A stretch of DNA of 64,000 bases from a virus, in IMG/VR virus record IMGVR_UViG_3300008267_000022, positions 19,704 to 83,703 of that record; one strand, given 5' to 3'. Below the pieces are notes generated by a model. The model searched no databases. It saw only the letters and a program-made list of their open reading frames with translations, and was not told the origin of the DNA. The position numbers and the translations under genes were made by a program. Below, in pieces: positions 1 to 7,378 of this stretch. Within the stretch, counting starts at the first letter, position 1. Each line of letters starts with the position of its first letter.

Positions 1-40
1 CAAAAAACATTCCTAATATAAGTGATCCTATGTTATTCAT
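1..40 (-). CDS. Partial small ORF running off the left edge
   Basis: An ATG at 38-40 overlaps the stop of the preceding gene in an ATGA arrangement, which is common in this genome. Thirteen codons are visible, encoding a hydrophobic stretch (MNNIGSLILGMFF), so it could be the start of a small membrane peptide. The rest is outside the window. Confidence 0.45.
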   Translation of the reverse strand, partial: MNNIGSLILGMFF

Positions 41-384
41 TTATAAAATTTACTATCATCAATTTCTACCTCAAAATCATCATCAACTGATTCCCATTCA
101 TCTTTAATTAATTCAATAACATCTTCATCTTCATCTCTATATTCAGGCAATAAACCTAATTTCTCTACCATCCACCAAGCTCTGTCTTTATATGTGTTGA
201 TTGAAATTCCATCCAAATATTTAATTCCTCTTTCTGTTAATATTGACAAATGAGCAATTAAATCACAAGTTAAATAGTCTAATTCTTCTAAGTCAGGGTT
301 TTTTTCTTTTGCTTTTGCTTTAATAGTTTCCCACTTATCCCAAATGATGCTTTTTTCTATTCTAAATGATTTCTTTTTCTTCAT
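37..384 (-). CDS. Hypothetical protein, 115 aa, acidic C-terminus
   Basis: I do not recognise this protein. It has a lysine-rich start (MKKKKSF), a central Trp pair, and a very acidic last third (EDEDVIEL, DDDFEVEIDD). The start is supported by the leader AAATAAAGGTTATG, which recurs in front of several genes here. It lies 5 bp downstream of the next gene and is probably co-transcribed in an early-type small-gene operon. Confidence 0.75.
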   Translation of the reverse strand: MKKKKSFRIEKSIIWDKWETIKAKAKEKNPDLEELDYLTCDLIAHLSILTERGIKYLDGISINTYKDRAWWMVEKLGLLPEYRDEDEDVIELIKDEWESVDDDFEVEIDDSKFYK

Positions 385-389
385 AACCT

Positions 390-638
390 TTATTTTACTA
401 TTCTATTCGTTAATAAATTAATTAGTGCCTGCACTTCACCAAATTCATAAAATCTTATATATGGATCTGTATTGAAGAATTCAACATACCAATTACCGTC
501 TTTTATTTCTTCGTTTGTTGGTGTTATAAATGTCAGTCCATCTACAATATCTAAAACATAATAGTAAGACTCGTCTTCATCGTGTTCTCTAATTTCTTCA
601 CTTCTTAGTCCTAATAAGATAATTTCTCTTTCTGTCAT
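390..638 (-). CDS. Hypothetical protein, 82 aa
   Basis: Unrecognised small acidic protein with a DEDESYYYVLD segment. It begins one base after the stop of the upstream lipoprotein gene, so it belongs to the same transcript. No signal peptide, membrane segment or known motif is visible. Confidence 0.7.
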   Translation of the reverse strand: MTEREIILLGLRSEEIREHDEDESYYYVLDIVDGLTFITPTNEEIKDGNWYVEFFNTDPYIRFYEFGEVQALINLLTNRIVK

Positions 639-639
639 T

Positions 640-876
640 TTACTTGGTTTTTACAATGCTATATGTTCCCTTCTTAATTACATATGGAGGGTTAATTCTT
701 ACTTTACTACTATCACTATTAAAATAATATACAGTATCCCCATCAAAACTTATTGTATCGGTATACCAAATAGCTGGGTGTGGTCCTTCTTTGGTTTTTG
801 TTGTTCCTTCAATTTTGTACAAATTTTCTTTGTTTGTACATGATGCTAATAATAGAATTAATGCTAATTTTTTCAT
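640..876 (-). CDS. Small predicted lipoprotein, 78 aa
   Basis: The N-terminus (MKKLALILLLASCTNK) is a short signal peptide ending in a lipobox, L-A-S-C, with the lipidated Cys at residue 13. The mature part is short and probably beta-rich. Phage lipoproteins can act in superinfection exclusion or envelope binding, but nothing here fixes that role. The start overlaps the stop of the upstream gene by 4 bases. Confidence 0.8.
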   Translation of the reverse strand: MKKLALILLLASCTNKENLYKIEGTTKTKEGPHPAIWYTDTISFDGDTVYYFNSDSSKVRINPPYVIKKGTYSIVKTK

Positions 877-1115
877 GTGTTTTCTTCTTTTAAATAGTCT
901 CTAATAATTGCTGCTAATTCATATAATTCTTCACCAACTGCATGATGCATCATATCTTCTATTAGTTTATTTATGTCCCCCTCAAACTCGTCATCTAATA
1001 AACTTTGTAGTATGATTTTATCTTTTTGTGATAATTTACTACCTTTTATTACGGGATGCATATTCATATTACTAGCGATTATTAAATTCATTATCCTACT
1101 TTCGTTTTCATCCAT
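873..1115 (-). CDS. Hypothetical protein, 80 aa, helical
   Basis: Unrecognised helical acidic protein. The C-terminal stretch ELYELAAIIRDYLKEE loosely resembles the UVR-type helical hairpin found in UvrB/UvrC, but is too short to assign. First gene of a transcript: it follows a terminator hairpin at about 1149-1170, a CGTATATT box and the AAATAAAGGTTATG leader, which together support the start. Confidence 0.75.
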   Translation of the reverse strand: MDENESRIMNLIIASNMNMHPVIKGSKLSQKDKIILQSLLDDEFEGDINKLIEDMMHHAVGEELYELAAIIRDYLKEENT

Positions 1116-1140
1116 AACCTTTATTTTTTATTTATACTAT

Positions 1141-1148
1141 AATATACG
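1141..1148 (-). promoter_or_regulatory. Class II promoter-like box CGTATATT
   Basis: On the minus strand the T-tract of the upstream terminator runs directly into TTTTCGTATATT, followed by GTATAAATA and the leader of the 80-aa gene. The same TTYGTATATT core precedes the genes starting at 2080, 2937, 3225, 3866 and 10416. No TTTG box lies 19 bp upstream, unlike class I sites. Confidence 0.55.
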
Positions 1149-1172
1149 AAAACCCTCTTACGAGGGTTTTCC
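1149..1172 (-). terminator. Intrinsic terminator after the DUF932-like gene
   Basis: Minus-strand hairpin AAAACCCTC-GTAA-GAGGGTTTT, a 9-bp stem, starting just past the stop of the 257-aa gene. Its T-rich side merges with the next promoter box. Confidence 0.75.
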
Positions 1173-1175
1173 TTT

Positions 1176-1949
1176 CTAAATTGCTATTGAGTATTGATTA
1201 ACTAGAGCTGATAGTTGCTTATTTAATCTAATATCTTCATTTAAGTTGCGAACATCAGCAGTTAGATTTTCTTGTATCCTGTTGAATACAGTCCATAAAT
1301 CGTTTCCTTCATCTTCAATTCGATTAACTGAAAGTAGATCATTTATATCAATATCATCTAAATTATTGTATCGTAATTTGGCTGCTTCGTAAGCTAATTT
1401 TCGCATATCTGTTAGGGATAAATTTGTATGTTTTAATTTTTCAAATTCATTTACTATTGTTGATGTTTTTCTAGATACATTTGAAATGTATTGATCTAAA
1501 TCATAGTAATTAACTCTGATATGTTTAATTATTTCGCTTTCTGCTGCTTGTTCATACGCAATTGCTCCATTACTACATACTTGGCGATACACTCCTAAAT
1601 CTAATTGTAACGGTTTGCTTCCATTACAACTATTTGTAATAGTTAATGATGCTAATGCTTCATTTCTTCCTTTACTATCCTTAATAGCAAAATCAGGATG
1701 TTGCATTTGAACATAATTATTAACAATTTTACGACTATTACCCCGTTGTTCATTTACCCCAGCTATTTGCCATCCTTCATCTTGTAGTTTTGTAACTACA
1801 TCTATTGTTGGAATGTAGAATTCTTTTGTTTTAATTCTTTGAATGTTTTTAATGTTGTTTACATCCAATGTATTAGCAAAAGCAATTGCTTTGTTTAAAT
1901 CATTGTTTACTGGGATGAATTTAGTTAATTTTGAATTTCTTGTTCTCAT
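1176..1949 (-). CDS. DUF932-like phage/plasmid protein, 257 aa
   Basis: Resembles the DUF932 (phage/plasmid-like, TIGR03299-type) family, whose members are common on mobile elements and whose molecular role is unclear. The supporting region is the segment with NEALASLTITNSCNG followed by LGVYRQVCSNGAI, matching the family's conserved R-x-x-C-x-N-G core. The C-terminal third is a predicted long helical region. It is the last gene before a strong hairpin terminator. The assignment is by motif memory, not a profile search. Confidence 0.7.
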   Translation of the reverse strand: MRTRNSKLTKFIPVNNDLNKAIAFANTLDVNNIKNIQRIKTKEFYIPTIDVVTKLQDEGWQIAGVNEQRGNSRKIVNNYVQMQHPDFAIKDSKGRNEALASLTITNSCNGSKPLQLDLGVYRQVCSNGAIAYEQAAESEIIKHIRVNYYDLDQYISNVSRKTSTIVNEFEKLKHTNLSLTDMRKLAYEAAKLRYNNLDDIDINDLLSVNRIEDEGNDLWTVFNRIQENLTADVRNLNEDIRLNKQLSALVNQYSIAI

Positions 1950-1960
1950 GTTTTTTGTTT

Positions 1961-2080
1961 TTAATTATACGTTGGTTTAATATTTCCTTTCTTATCTACA
2001 GTATATCCTGTAGGTTTTTTTAGATTATTCGCTTTGTTGTAGCGACCTTTTTTAGTTGATTTTCCTCCTGAACAGCTCAT
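1961..2080 (-). CDS. Small basic peptide, 39 aa
   Basis: An intact ORF starting MSCSGGKSTKKGRYNK and ending KPTYN, rich in Lys, Gly and Asn, with no recognisable domain. Its ATG sits 19 bp after a CGTATATT box that follows a terminator hairpin, the same arrangement as the neighbouring longer genes. That placement is the main support for it being real. Confidence 0.6.
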   Translation of the reverse strand: MSCSGGKSTKKGRYNKANNLKKPTGYTVDKKGNIKPTYN

Positions 2081-2098
2081 AATTTTATTTTTGATTTG

Positions 2099-2106
2099 AA
2101 TATACG
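2099..2106 (-). promoter_or_regulatory. Class II promoter-like box CGTATATT
   Basis: Minus-strand TTTCGTATATTCAAAT directly follows the terminator of the RadA-like gene and lies about 19 bp before the ATG of the 39-aa gene. Same core as the sites at 1141, 2966, 3255, 3892 and 10432/10451. Confidence 0.55.
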
Positions 2107-2127
2107 AAAGAGAGATTGCTCTCTCTA
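2107..2127 (-). terminator. Intrinsic terminator after the RadA-like gene
   Basis: Minus-strand hairpin GAGAGAG-CAA-TCTCTC followed by TTTC, just past the stop of the 267-aa ATPase gene. The T-tract is short and runs into the next promoter box. Confidence 0.65.
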
Positions 2128-2133
2128 TCCTTT

Positions 2134-2937
2134 TTATTCTTCTTGATTAAATGCATAATGAACCCCATCATTGTATATTGAGAAATATATTTTAAAATCC
2201 TTATCGCAATCCCGATTTTTCTCAAAATGCAATGTTCGCTCTAAACCATCTTTACTACGCTCAACTTTACAGAATGCTTCCATCATATGTTTTAATCTTT
2301 GGGATCCTGCAAATTCATCGCTTTTAGTTACTTGTTGAATATTGATAAATGAAGTATAATATCCTTCTGAATTTTTACCTTTTTTAACTTCATCTTGTAG
2401 CTTTAAAAACCATGATTCAGCTTGCTTAGCGGTGCCCCCATTTTGATCCCTATACATGTTTAGTATCTCAGCAACGGAGTCAACTCCAATAACATCATAT
2501 CCTAAACCAAATACATGTTCAATTGTTTCCTTAACATTATCCATATGATCTTTTAAAAATAATGTTTGGATACAACCAAACGAAGGCATTCTTTTACAAT
2601 ACTTGTAATGTCCTATTTGATCCATTTCTCCTTGAATTAACAAGCATTTTAATCCTTGCATTGTAAATTTAGATAACATATCTAATACTAATGTTGACTT
2701 ACCTGAACCTGGGCCTCCTGCAATCATCATGCTTGTACCTGGCATTAGTCCTCCTTCAGTAGATAATATAATATCTATTTCTGTGTTGGTTCTAAATGGG
2801 GTAAATAATGACTCATTGAAATGTAATTCATTACCTCTAAATAATTTAATTACTTCAGGGTTGAATTGTGTTTCTTCAACTTGTTTTTTAGGACGTCCTC
2901 TACGTTCTTCTTTCATTTCTCTTTTTTCGATTTTCAT
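2134..2937 (-). CDS. RadA/RecA-superfamily ATPase, 267 aa
   Basis: A single RecA-fold ATPase domain. The Walker A is GGPGSGKST near residue 73, a Walker B-like hydrophobic strand ends in VIGVDS, and a C-terminal stretch (QQVTKSDEFAGS then LKHMMEAF and KNRD) resembles the RadA/Sms core. It is shorter than T4 UvsX and lacks RadA's zinc finger and Lon-like domain. An ERRGRPKKQ basic N-terminus could contact DNA. A role in recombination-dependent replication or repair is likely. Start supported by the AAATAAAGGTTATG leader. Confidence 0.75.
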   Translation of the reverse strand: MKIEKREMKEERRGRPKKQVEETQFNPEVIKLFRGNELHFNESLFTPFRTNTEIDIILSTEGGLMPGTSMMIAGGPGSGKSTLVLDMLSKFTMQGLKCLLIQGEMDQIGHYKYCKRMPSFGCIQTLFLKDHMDNVKETIEHVFGLGYDVIGVDSVAEILNMYRDQNGGTAKQAESWFLKLQDEVKKGKNSEGYYTSFINIQQVTKSDEFAGSQRLKHMMEAFCKVERSKDGLERTLHFEKNRDCDKDFKIYFSIYNDGVHYAFNQEE

Positions 2938-2965
2938 AACCTTTATTTTTTTAATTTATACTTGA

Positions 2966-2973
2966 AATATACG
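2966..2973 (-). promoter_or_regulatory. Class II promoter-like box CGTATATT
   Basis: Minus-strand AGTTCGTATATTTCAAGTA followed by TATAAATT and the AAATAAAGGTTATG leader of the RadA-like gene. Shares both the core and the downstream TATAAAT element with the sites at 1141 and 3255. Confidence 0.55.
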
Positions 2974-3000
2974 AACTTAAATTTTAGAAACTTGTCCTTT

Positions 3001-3225
3001 TTAAAAGTATTTTTGGTACAAATAAATACCTCCAATAACATAAGGAGCTAATCCTAATAAAATGCCTAACCAGAATAAACCAGTAATTGCTTCTACTATT
3101 CGATAAATAATAGTAAACGGAATGAACAAAATACCAAATATTAGATTGAAAAATATATTCCCAATCTCAATTTCTTCAGTACGGCTAACCGTTCTATAAA
3201 TGCGATTTTTGTTGTAATAATCCAT
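3001..3225 (-). CDS. Two-helix membrane protein, 74 aa
   Basis: I start this at the ATG at 3225 (MDYYNKNR), preceded by the recurrent AAATAAAGGTTATG leader, rather than at the upstream in-frame ATG that lies inside the previous gene's terminator. Two hydrophobic segments follow, roughly residues 25-45 and 48-68, ending in a basic tail. No family recognised. Confidence 0.75.
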   Translation of the reverse strand: MDYYNKNRIYRTVSRTEEIEIGNIFFNLIFGILFIPFTIIYRIVEAITGLFWLGILLGLAPYVIGGIYLYQKYF

Positions 3226-3254
3226 AACCTTTATTTTTTTAAATTTATACCTTA

Positions 3255-3262
3255 AATATACA
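3255..3262 (-). promoter_or_regulatory. Class II promoter-like box TGTATATT
   Basis: Minus-strand TTTTTTTGTATATTTAAGG then TATAAATT and the AAATAAAGGTTATG leader of the 74-aa gene. The poly-T is the tail of the upstream terminator. Confidence 0.55.
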
Positions 3263-3264
3263 AA

Positions 3265-3287
3265 AAAACCCCTTATAAAAGGGGTCC
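3265..3287 (-). terminator. Intrinsic terminator
   Basis: Minus-strand hairpin GGACCCCTT-TTAT-AAGGGGTTTTTTT, with its stem at 3268-3286, lies just past the stop of the 191-aa gene. It has a clean 7-T tail. Confidence 0.85.
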
Positions 3288-3290
3288 TTT

Positions 3291-3866
3291 TCAAGCTTCA
3301 AAATTAATCCTACCTTCACTTAGGTATTTATTAATATATAACTCGGGATGAGCTAAAAATGATTCAATTTTACTTTGTACATCAATCGCTTTCTCAGTGA
3401 ATTCTTGCTTTAATCGGGCTTTACCCATTTCAACTAATTCAGGTAATTCATAAGCACAATCCCCCCATCGAGCAATAAGTATTTTTTCCGTATTCCACGT
3501 ATAACCATTATCTCTATCTGATTGGGTTCTATATTTTTCCCCTACAATAATTGGGTCTGGGTTTTTATCGTCGTACCATACTTTAATGAAGTCAAACATT
3601 TCATTTTCCTTAATGAATTTAATAGCACGTAATACTTCTACAGGTATAGTACTTCTACTATAACTTTCTAAACTAGTACTAGCAGGGCATAATGCTTGTA
3701 ATGCTCTAACTTGTACTGTATTTAATGTTTGGTAAACACTAGGCGTTTTACCACTTTTAACTTCAGGAATACCTAATTCCTCTGCTAATTGTTGGTACTC
3801 TGCTAGCTCATCTTCGTTTAACAATAAACCTACATTTTCAGGTTCTCGATAAATTTTAACTTCCAT
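3291..3866 (-). CDS. Hypothetical protein, 191 aa
   Basis: Unrecognised soluble protein. The N-terminal part is acidic and helical (NEDELAEYQQLAEELGIPEV) and a Trp-containing middle follows. No catalytic motif seen. It is bounded by its own promoter-like box (3892) and a strong terminator (3268-3286), so it is a monocistronic unit. Confidence 0.8.
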   Translation of the reverse strand: MEVKIYREPENVGLLLNEDELAEYQQLAEELGIPEVKSGKTPSVYQTLNTVQVRALQALCPASTSLESYSRSTIPVEVLRAIKFIKENEMFDFIKVWYDDKNPDPIIVGEKYRTQSDRDNGYTWNTEKILIARWGDCAYELPELVEMGKARLKQEFTEKAIDVQSKIESFLAHPELYINKYLSEGRINFEA

Positions 3867-3891
3867 AACTATTTATTTTTAAATTTGCTTA

Positions 3892-3899
3892 AATATACA
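3892..3899 (-). promoter_or_regulatory. Class II promoter-like box TGTATATT
   Basis: Minus-strand AGTTTGTATATTTAAGC upstream of the 191-aa gene. It has the TTYGTATATT core but lacks the downstream TATAAAT, which suggests that GTATATT is the essential part. Confidence 0.5.
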
Positions 3900-3926
3900 A
3901 ACTTAGATTCTAAAAAAATGTCCCTT

Positions 3927-4187
3927 TTAAAATCTTGCTAAAGGATCTACTTTTGGAGCTCCTCCATCTGCTTCTCCTTTAGAATTAAGTGTCTTTTCTT
4001 CAGGAGTAACAGTAACTACAATTCCATTTATTTTAAATGAACCTCCTTGTTTAAGGAGTTTTTTAAATAATTTTTGGTGGTTTTCATTCCATGATTCACT
4101 TGTTGATATTACAGTTTGTTTGTCTACTACGTTACTATCAAACTTAATAGTGATTCCTTTTCTAATTGATTGAGGTGATATAGCCAT
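3927..4187 (-). CDS. Hypothetical protein, 86 aa
   Basis: Unrecognised. Sequence features are SESWNENHQKLFKKLLKQGGSFKINGIVVTVTPEE and a disordered-looking C-terminus ending VDPLARF. It lies 18 bp downstream of the next gene, so probably in one transcript with it. Confidence 0.75.
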   Translation of the reverse strand: MAISPQSIRKGITIKFDSNVVDKQTVISTSESWNENHQKLFKKLLKQGGSFKINGIVVTVTPEEKTLNSKGEADGGAPKVDPLARF

Positions 4188-4205
4188 TTTATATATTTTT
4201 GTTAA

Positions 4206-4745
4206 TTAATCCCACCAGCGTTCGATATTCTCTTCCATTATCTTAAATAATAATTTACGAGAACGTTCTTGGTTATTACGAGCAATTTCTATAGCAATTT
4301 GGTGATTATCTTTATCTGTTTTATCAATCAATTTATGTTGATTACGATATTTGTAAAAATAATCAATTAAGTCATCTCGTGTAACAGTAGATTCCATTGT
4401 AAACCATTTTTGGGTTTCATCAGTTGGGATAAATTCAAAATCTTGGTCTAAATAATCCGTGTATTCCATTCGATATAAATCTTCTTGTTGTATCCGAGCT
4501 AAACGAGCACATAGAAACATTTTTTCAGCATCACGCTTTGCTCTAGTATGCCAATCTCTTTCTCCAATATATTTGGCTTGTTTCTCCAATTTATGGATTA
4601 ACACCTCATAGATAAATGTTTGATCCCAATCTCTATCTCTCCAAATAACAGGAAACCAATTCCATAAATTTTTTATTCCATTGATGAAATCTTTATGGTA
4701 ATATCTACCTTCATATTTCCACCACAATCTAATTTTTTCTAACAT
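4206..4745 (-). CDS. Hypothetical protein, 179 aa, Trp/Tyr-rich
   Basis: Unrecognised helical protein, unusually rich in Trp and Tyr (LRLWWKYEGRYYH-type N-terminus, NIERWWD C-terminus). Similar small Trp-rich proteins with DxDW patterns occur in large tailed phages, but I cannot name a function. Follows the cREC gene by 10 bp. Confidence 0.8.
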   Translation of the reverse strand: MLEKIRLWWKYEGRYYHKDFINGIKNLWNWFPVIWRDRDWDQTFIYEVLIHKLEKQAKYIGERDWHTRAKRDAEKMFLCARLARIQQEDLYRMEYTDYLDQDFEFIPTDETQKWFTMESTVTRDDLIDYFYKYRNQHKLIDKTDKDNHQIAIEIARNNQERSRKLLFKIMEENIERWWD

Positions 4746-4755
4746 AATTTAATTT

Positions 4756-5163
4756 TTATACTGTATGTTCAATTTGTACTCTAATACAATTTTGTGGTAA
4801 TCTATTTAAATGTCTGTAATTGTTAATGTAACCCATCATATTTGCACTACCAACGGCATTTGCAGAGTGTACTACAACATCAACAACAGGTTTACCATCT
4901 AACCATTTATTAACTAACCATTTAGTACAATCCATTCCTGTTTTTTCAGTAATATTATCGTAATTAATAGTATAATTCTTAACAACACCATAATGCCATT
5001 CAGCCATTGCTGAGTCACCTAAATCATGGTCTAATGAGATAAGTTCAATATTCTCTAAGCCAATTGAATTTATCTTCTGCACAAATTCATCATAATTTCT
5101 TACTATGACCCAATCTTTATCAATTGGTGTTCGGACATCGTCTAAGTATATTTTATGTTTCAT
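4756..5163 (-). CDS. cREC (cyclic-phosphate processing receiver-like) domain protein, 135 aa
   Basis: The pattern YLDDVRTP near the N-terminus, then LISLDHDLG, a TGMDCTKWLVNKW segment and VHSANAVGSANM matches the family annotated as cyclic-phosphate-processing receiver domain. Family members are proposed, from comparative genomics, to act on cyclic-phosphate ends in RNA repair or signalling contexts. No RNA ligase or nucleotide cyclase gene is adjacent, so its role here is open. Length is typical for the stand-alone domain. Confidence 0.7.
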   Translation of the reverse strand: MKHKIYLDDVRTPIDKDWVIVRNYDEFVQKINSIGLENIELISLDHDLGDSAMAEWHYGVVKNYTINYDNITEKTGMDCTKWLVNKWLDGKPVVDVVVHSANAVGSANMMGYINNYRHLNRLPQNCIRVQIEHTV

Positions 5164-5205
5164 AATTTTATTTAAAATATGTTATTTAAATGTTCAGGGC
5201 AAGTA

Positions 5206-5445
5206 TCAACTATGTGTTTCTTCCACCATGTTTTGAGTTTCTTCAATAATTTCTGCATCTTGTATTGTTTCTACGAATAAAAAATGTGAATCAGTTTTTA
5301 AAACATGATCCACATTGTTTAAATAATCCCTATATTCTTTTACTATATCCATCCTGAGGTGTCCTTGTTTATCAGTAAATGAGTTTATAGGTTTTGCTCT
5401 ATGGATTATATACATTATATTATTATGTTTATAAAATTGCTTCAT
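5206..5445 (-). CDS. Hypothetical protein, 79 aa
   Basis: Unrecognised. It has an aromatic and basic N-terminus (MKQFYKHNNIMYIIHRAK) and an acidic C-terminus. It overlaps the upstream gene by 4 bases (ATGA), so the two are probably translationally coupled. Confidence 0.7.
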   Translation of the reverse strand: MKQFYKHNNIMYIIHRAKPINSFTDKQGHLRMDIVKEYRDYLNNVDHVLKTDSHFLFVETIQDAEIIEETQNMVEETHS

Positions 5446-5678
5446 TTTATATTATATAATTTTTTAAATGATTTAACAAATGATTCTCCAATGCCTATAT
5501 CAACTATTTCAAAATTAGAAGGAATTATAGGTTTGCGTTTAGAACCATCTATAATATCATCCACCCCAAGTTCAGATATTAATAAGTAATGCTTTTGCCC
5601 AGTAGGTTTTTTATAAACTACAACAGTTGGGATTTTCTTTTCAGATGGTCTGCCTTTATTTTCGTGACTGATTCTCAT
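5442..5678 (-). CDS. Hypothetical protein with N-terminal KGRP motif, 78 aa
   Basis: The N-terminus (RISHENKGRPSEKK) contains an AT-hook-like GRP core flanked by basic residues. A similar KGRPAK occurs in the 118-aa protein at 35648-36004 and GRPKK in the RadA-like ATPase. The remainder is unrecognised. ATGA overlaps at both ends place it in a coupled operon. Confidence 0.7.
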   Translation of the reverse strand: MRISHENKGRPSEKKIPTVVVYKKPTGQKHYLLISELGVDDIIDGSKRKPIIPSNFEIVDIGIGESFVKSFKKLYNIK

Positions 5679-6151
5679 TTTAAATATTTTTTTCTTAAAA
5701 TTAAATCGTAGTAATTGGTTGTTTCTTTTTCACCGTCCTTATACCTAACCCAAGTATTTGGAAATTCTGTCTTGCATTGCTCAATACGCTCTGCTTTTGA
5801 TTTTGTCTTATCAGTATAATACTCATAAAATACCCATGAATCCCAATAATGGTCTTGCTCAGGTGCCCTCCATATGATTGCTATTTGGTATCCAAAAAAT
5901 ACAAATGACCAAATAGGGGCATATTCAAAACGAATATCTTTATCCGACCATTTTGTTTTCCATCCCAATTCTACAAAATCAAATCCAATTTTTTTAGGCA
6001 TAAATTCTGACCACCCTGGTTTGGTTTTTGATCTAACTGTTTTGCGTGGGTAAAAGTATGGCACACCAACAGCTATTTTCCCAATATAGAATTTTGGTGT
6101 AATCGACTTGAATGGGGAGAAATATGTTTTTAGATACCTAAAGTTTTTCAC
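5675..6151 (-). CDS. Hypothetical protein, 158 aa, aromatic-rich
   Basis: Unrecognised soluble protein, very rich in Trp, Tyr and Phe (for example WGWKTKWSDKD-like and YWDSWVFYEYY segments). Similar W-rich small proteins occur among early genes of large phages. I can assign no function. Confidence 0.75.
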   Translation of the reverse strand: MKNFRYLKTYFSPFKSITPKFYIGKIAVGVPYFYPRKTVRSKTKPGWSEFMPKKIGFDFVELGWKTKWSDKDIRFEYAPIWSFVFFGYQIAIIWRAPEQDHYWDSWVFYEYYTDKTKSKAERIEQCKTEFPNTWVRYKDGEKETTNYYDLILRKKYLK

Positions 6152-6154
6152 AGA

Positions 6155-6457
6155 TTATCTATTAATGTTTAATTTTTTAGTTTCAACAACTTCCCCATCT
6201 TTTAAAAGATTGATAACGTATTTCCCCTTTTCTACATTATTAAAATGTATTTGTTTAACACTACTTGCTCGTGTTTTAGGAAGAAAAATCTCATCATCCC
6301 TATAAACTATAAGTGAATCTGCATCTTTAGTCCATTTCAATGAGTATGCATCACACCCATCTTTTGATGATTTACATCCAAATAAAGCATAACCTAAAGC
6401 TACCCCAGCTAATATATGAATAGCTCTTTCCCAAACTCGTTTCCAATTTATTTTCAT
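6155..6457 (-). CDS. Predicted lipoprotein or membrane-anchored protein, 100 aa
   Basis: A basic start (MKINWKRVWER) precedes a hydrophobic stretch, ILAGVALGYALFGC, in which A-L-F-G-C resembles a lipobox with Cys at residue 28. The mature portion contains short beta-strand-like segments. The gene overlaps the next one upstream by 4 bases. Either lipidation or a simple N-terminal anchor is possible. Confidence 0.7.
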   Translation of the reverse strand: MKINWKRVWERAIHILAGVALGYALFGCKSSKDGCDAYSLKWTKDADSLIVYRDDEIFLPKTRASSVKQIHFNNVEKGKYVINLLKDGEVVETKKLNINR

Positions 6458-6804
6458 AACTTAAATAATTCGTAATTACTATTTTTTGTTTTAAATTTAA
6501 CATACGAAAAATCATTTGATAATTCAAGTATTTCAATAATATCTGTTGTTTGCCAAGTGAAAAAATCATTAAATGGAGACATAAGTAATGAACGACCAAC
6601 AGCAGGTTCATTATGTTTTGCTTTAAAACGACCATTTTCATCCCATTCAAGCCAAATTACCTCTTTAGATTGTTTAGTTAACCCATCTCGTTCACGAACT
6701 AATTTCCACTTGAATCCATTTTCAACAACTCCTTGCTCAATAGCAATTTTTAGAATATTATCCTCAATAGCTATAGGAATCTCTGTTCTTGGTATTTTAC
6801 TCAT
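6454..6804 (-). CDS. Hypothetical protein, 116 aa
   Basis: Unrecognised. Charged sequence with VIWLEWDENGRFK and FFTWQTTDIIEIL segments and no membrane or signal sequence. Overlaps both neighbours by a few bases, so part of a tight small-gene operon. Confidence 0.75.
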   Translation of the reverse strand: MSKIPRTEIPIAIEDNILKIAIEQGVVENGFKWKLVRERDGLTKQSKEVIWLEWDENGRFKAKHNEPAVGRSLLMSPFNDFFTWQTTDIIEILELSNDFSYVKFKTKNSNYELFKL

Positions 6805-7102
6805 TATTTTCAGTATTATATGGTGATGGGTATATTTTTAATCCCCACATTAAACTAACCCACATCATTTCTTTTTTAGCTCGGTAAGCAGGTACAGATA
6901 ATTTTTTCTTGAAATAGTTTGCACCCCATTCCATCCATTCATCATGTTGAGTTTCTGTCATAGTGTATTCTTGAAACCAATTATCTTTACGATCTTTAAT
7001 ATCATCATAAGTAACTTGGTGACCTGCTATTTTAAACATTTCATTAAGTAAATCAACAACAGCTTGTTGCATCTTTTCTTCTCTTGATAATCTTTTTGCC
7101 AT
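6797..7102 (-). CDS. Hypothetical protein, 101 aa
   Basis: Unrecognised helical protein. Its residues TMTETQHDEWMEWGANYFKKKL followed by MMWVSLMWGLK form a Trp/Met-rich C-terminal half. It sits 14 bp after a 26-aa membrane peptide gene. Confidence 0.75.
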   Translation of the reverse strand: MAKRLSREEKMQQAVVDLLNEMFKIAGHQVTYDDIKDRKDNWFQEYTMTETQHDEWMEWGANYFKKKLSVPAYRAKKEMMWVSLMWGLKIYPSPYNTENNE

Positions 7103-7116
7103 TTTTATTTTTATTT

Positions 7117-7197
7117 TTATTTATCATCATCAGAATACCAAAAAGCTATTCCTAATATAAAAAAACCTAACGCTAACCCAAAAGCAAAATCACTCAT
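7117..7197 (-). CDS. 26-aa single-helix membrane peptide
   Basis: Reads MSDFAFGLALGFFILGIAFW then YSDDDK: one hydrophobic helix with an acidic tail. It overlaps the gene upstream by 8 bases and is followed by the next ATG after 14 bases, so the spacing fits a real coupled gene. Confidence 0.6.
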   Translation of the reverse strand: MSDFAFGLALGFFILGIAFWYSDDDK

Positions 7198-7378
7198 TCT
7201 CTTCATTTACTTTTAAATCTAATTCGGACTCGTAAAAATAAGGACAACACCATTTAGGGTTGTCACACTTGAGTTTTACCATTTTTCCACCATAACATCC
7301 TACTTGAAGTACTGTTGCCATACCTGAAAATTTGGTTTTAATTCTTTCCCCTATTTTTAATTTATTAAATCTTTTCAT
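7190..7378 (-). CDS. Hypothetical protein, 62 aa, Cys-containing
   Basis: Started at the second in-frame ATG (MKRFNKLKIG), which overlaps the stop of the metallophosphoesterase gene as ATGA. Residues NPKWCCPYFYESELDL resemble small proteins with a C-terminal CPY-F/Y motif common in phages. It looks like a small beta barrel with a GxxTVLQVG core, function unknown. Confidence 0.7.
   Translation of the reverse strand: MKRFNKLKIGERIKTKFSGMATVLQVGCYGGKMVKLKCDNPKWCCPYFYESELDLKVNEENE

Noticed and set aside
2950-2970. T4-type late promoter TATAAATA
   Set aside because: TATAAAT occurs just downstream of GTATATT at some starts, but it is missing at others sharing GTATATT, so it is not the constant part; starting there would leave almost no leader.
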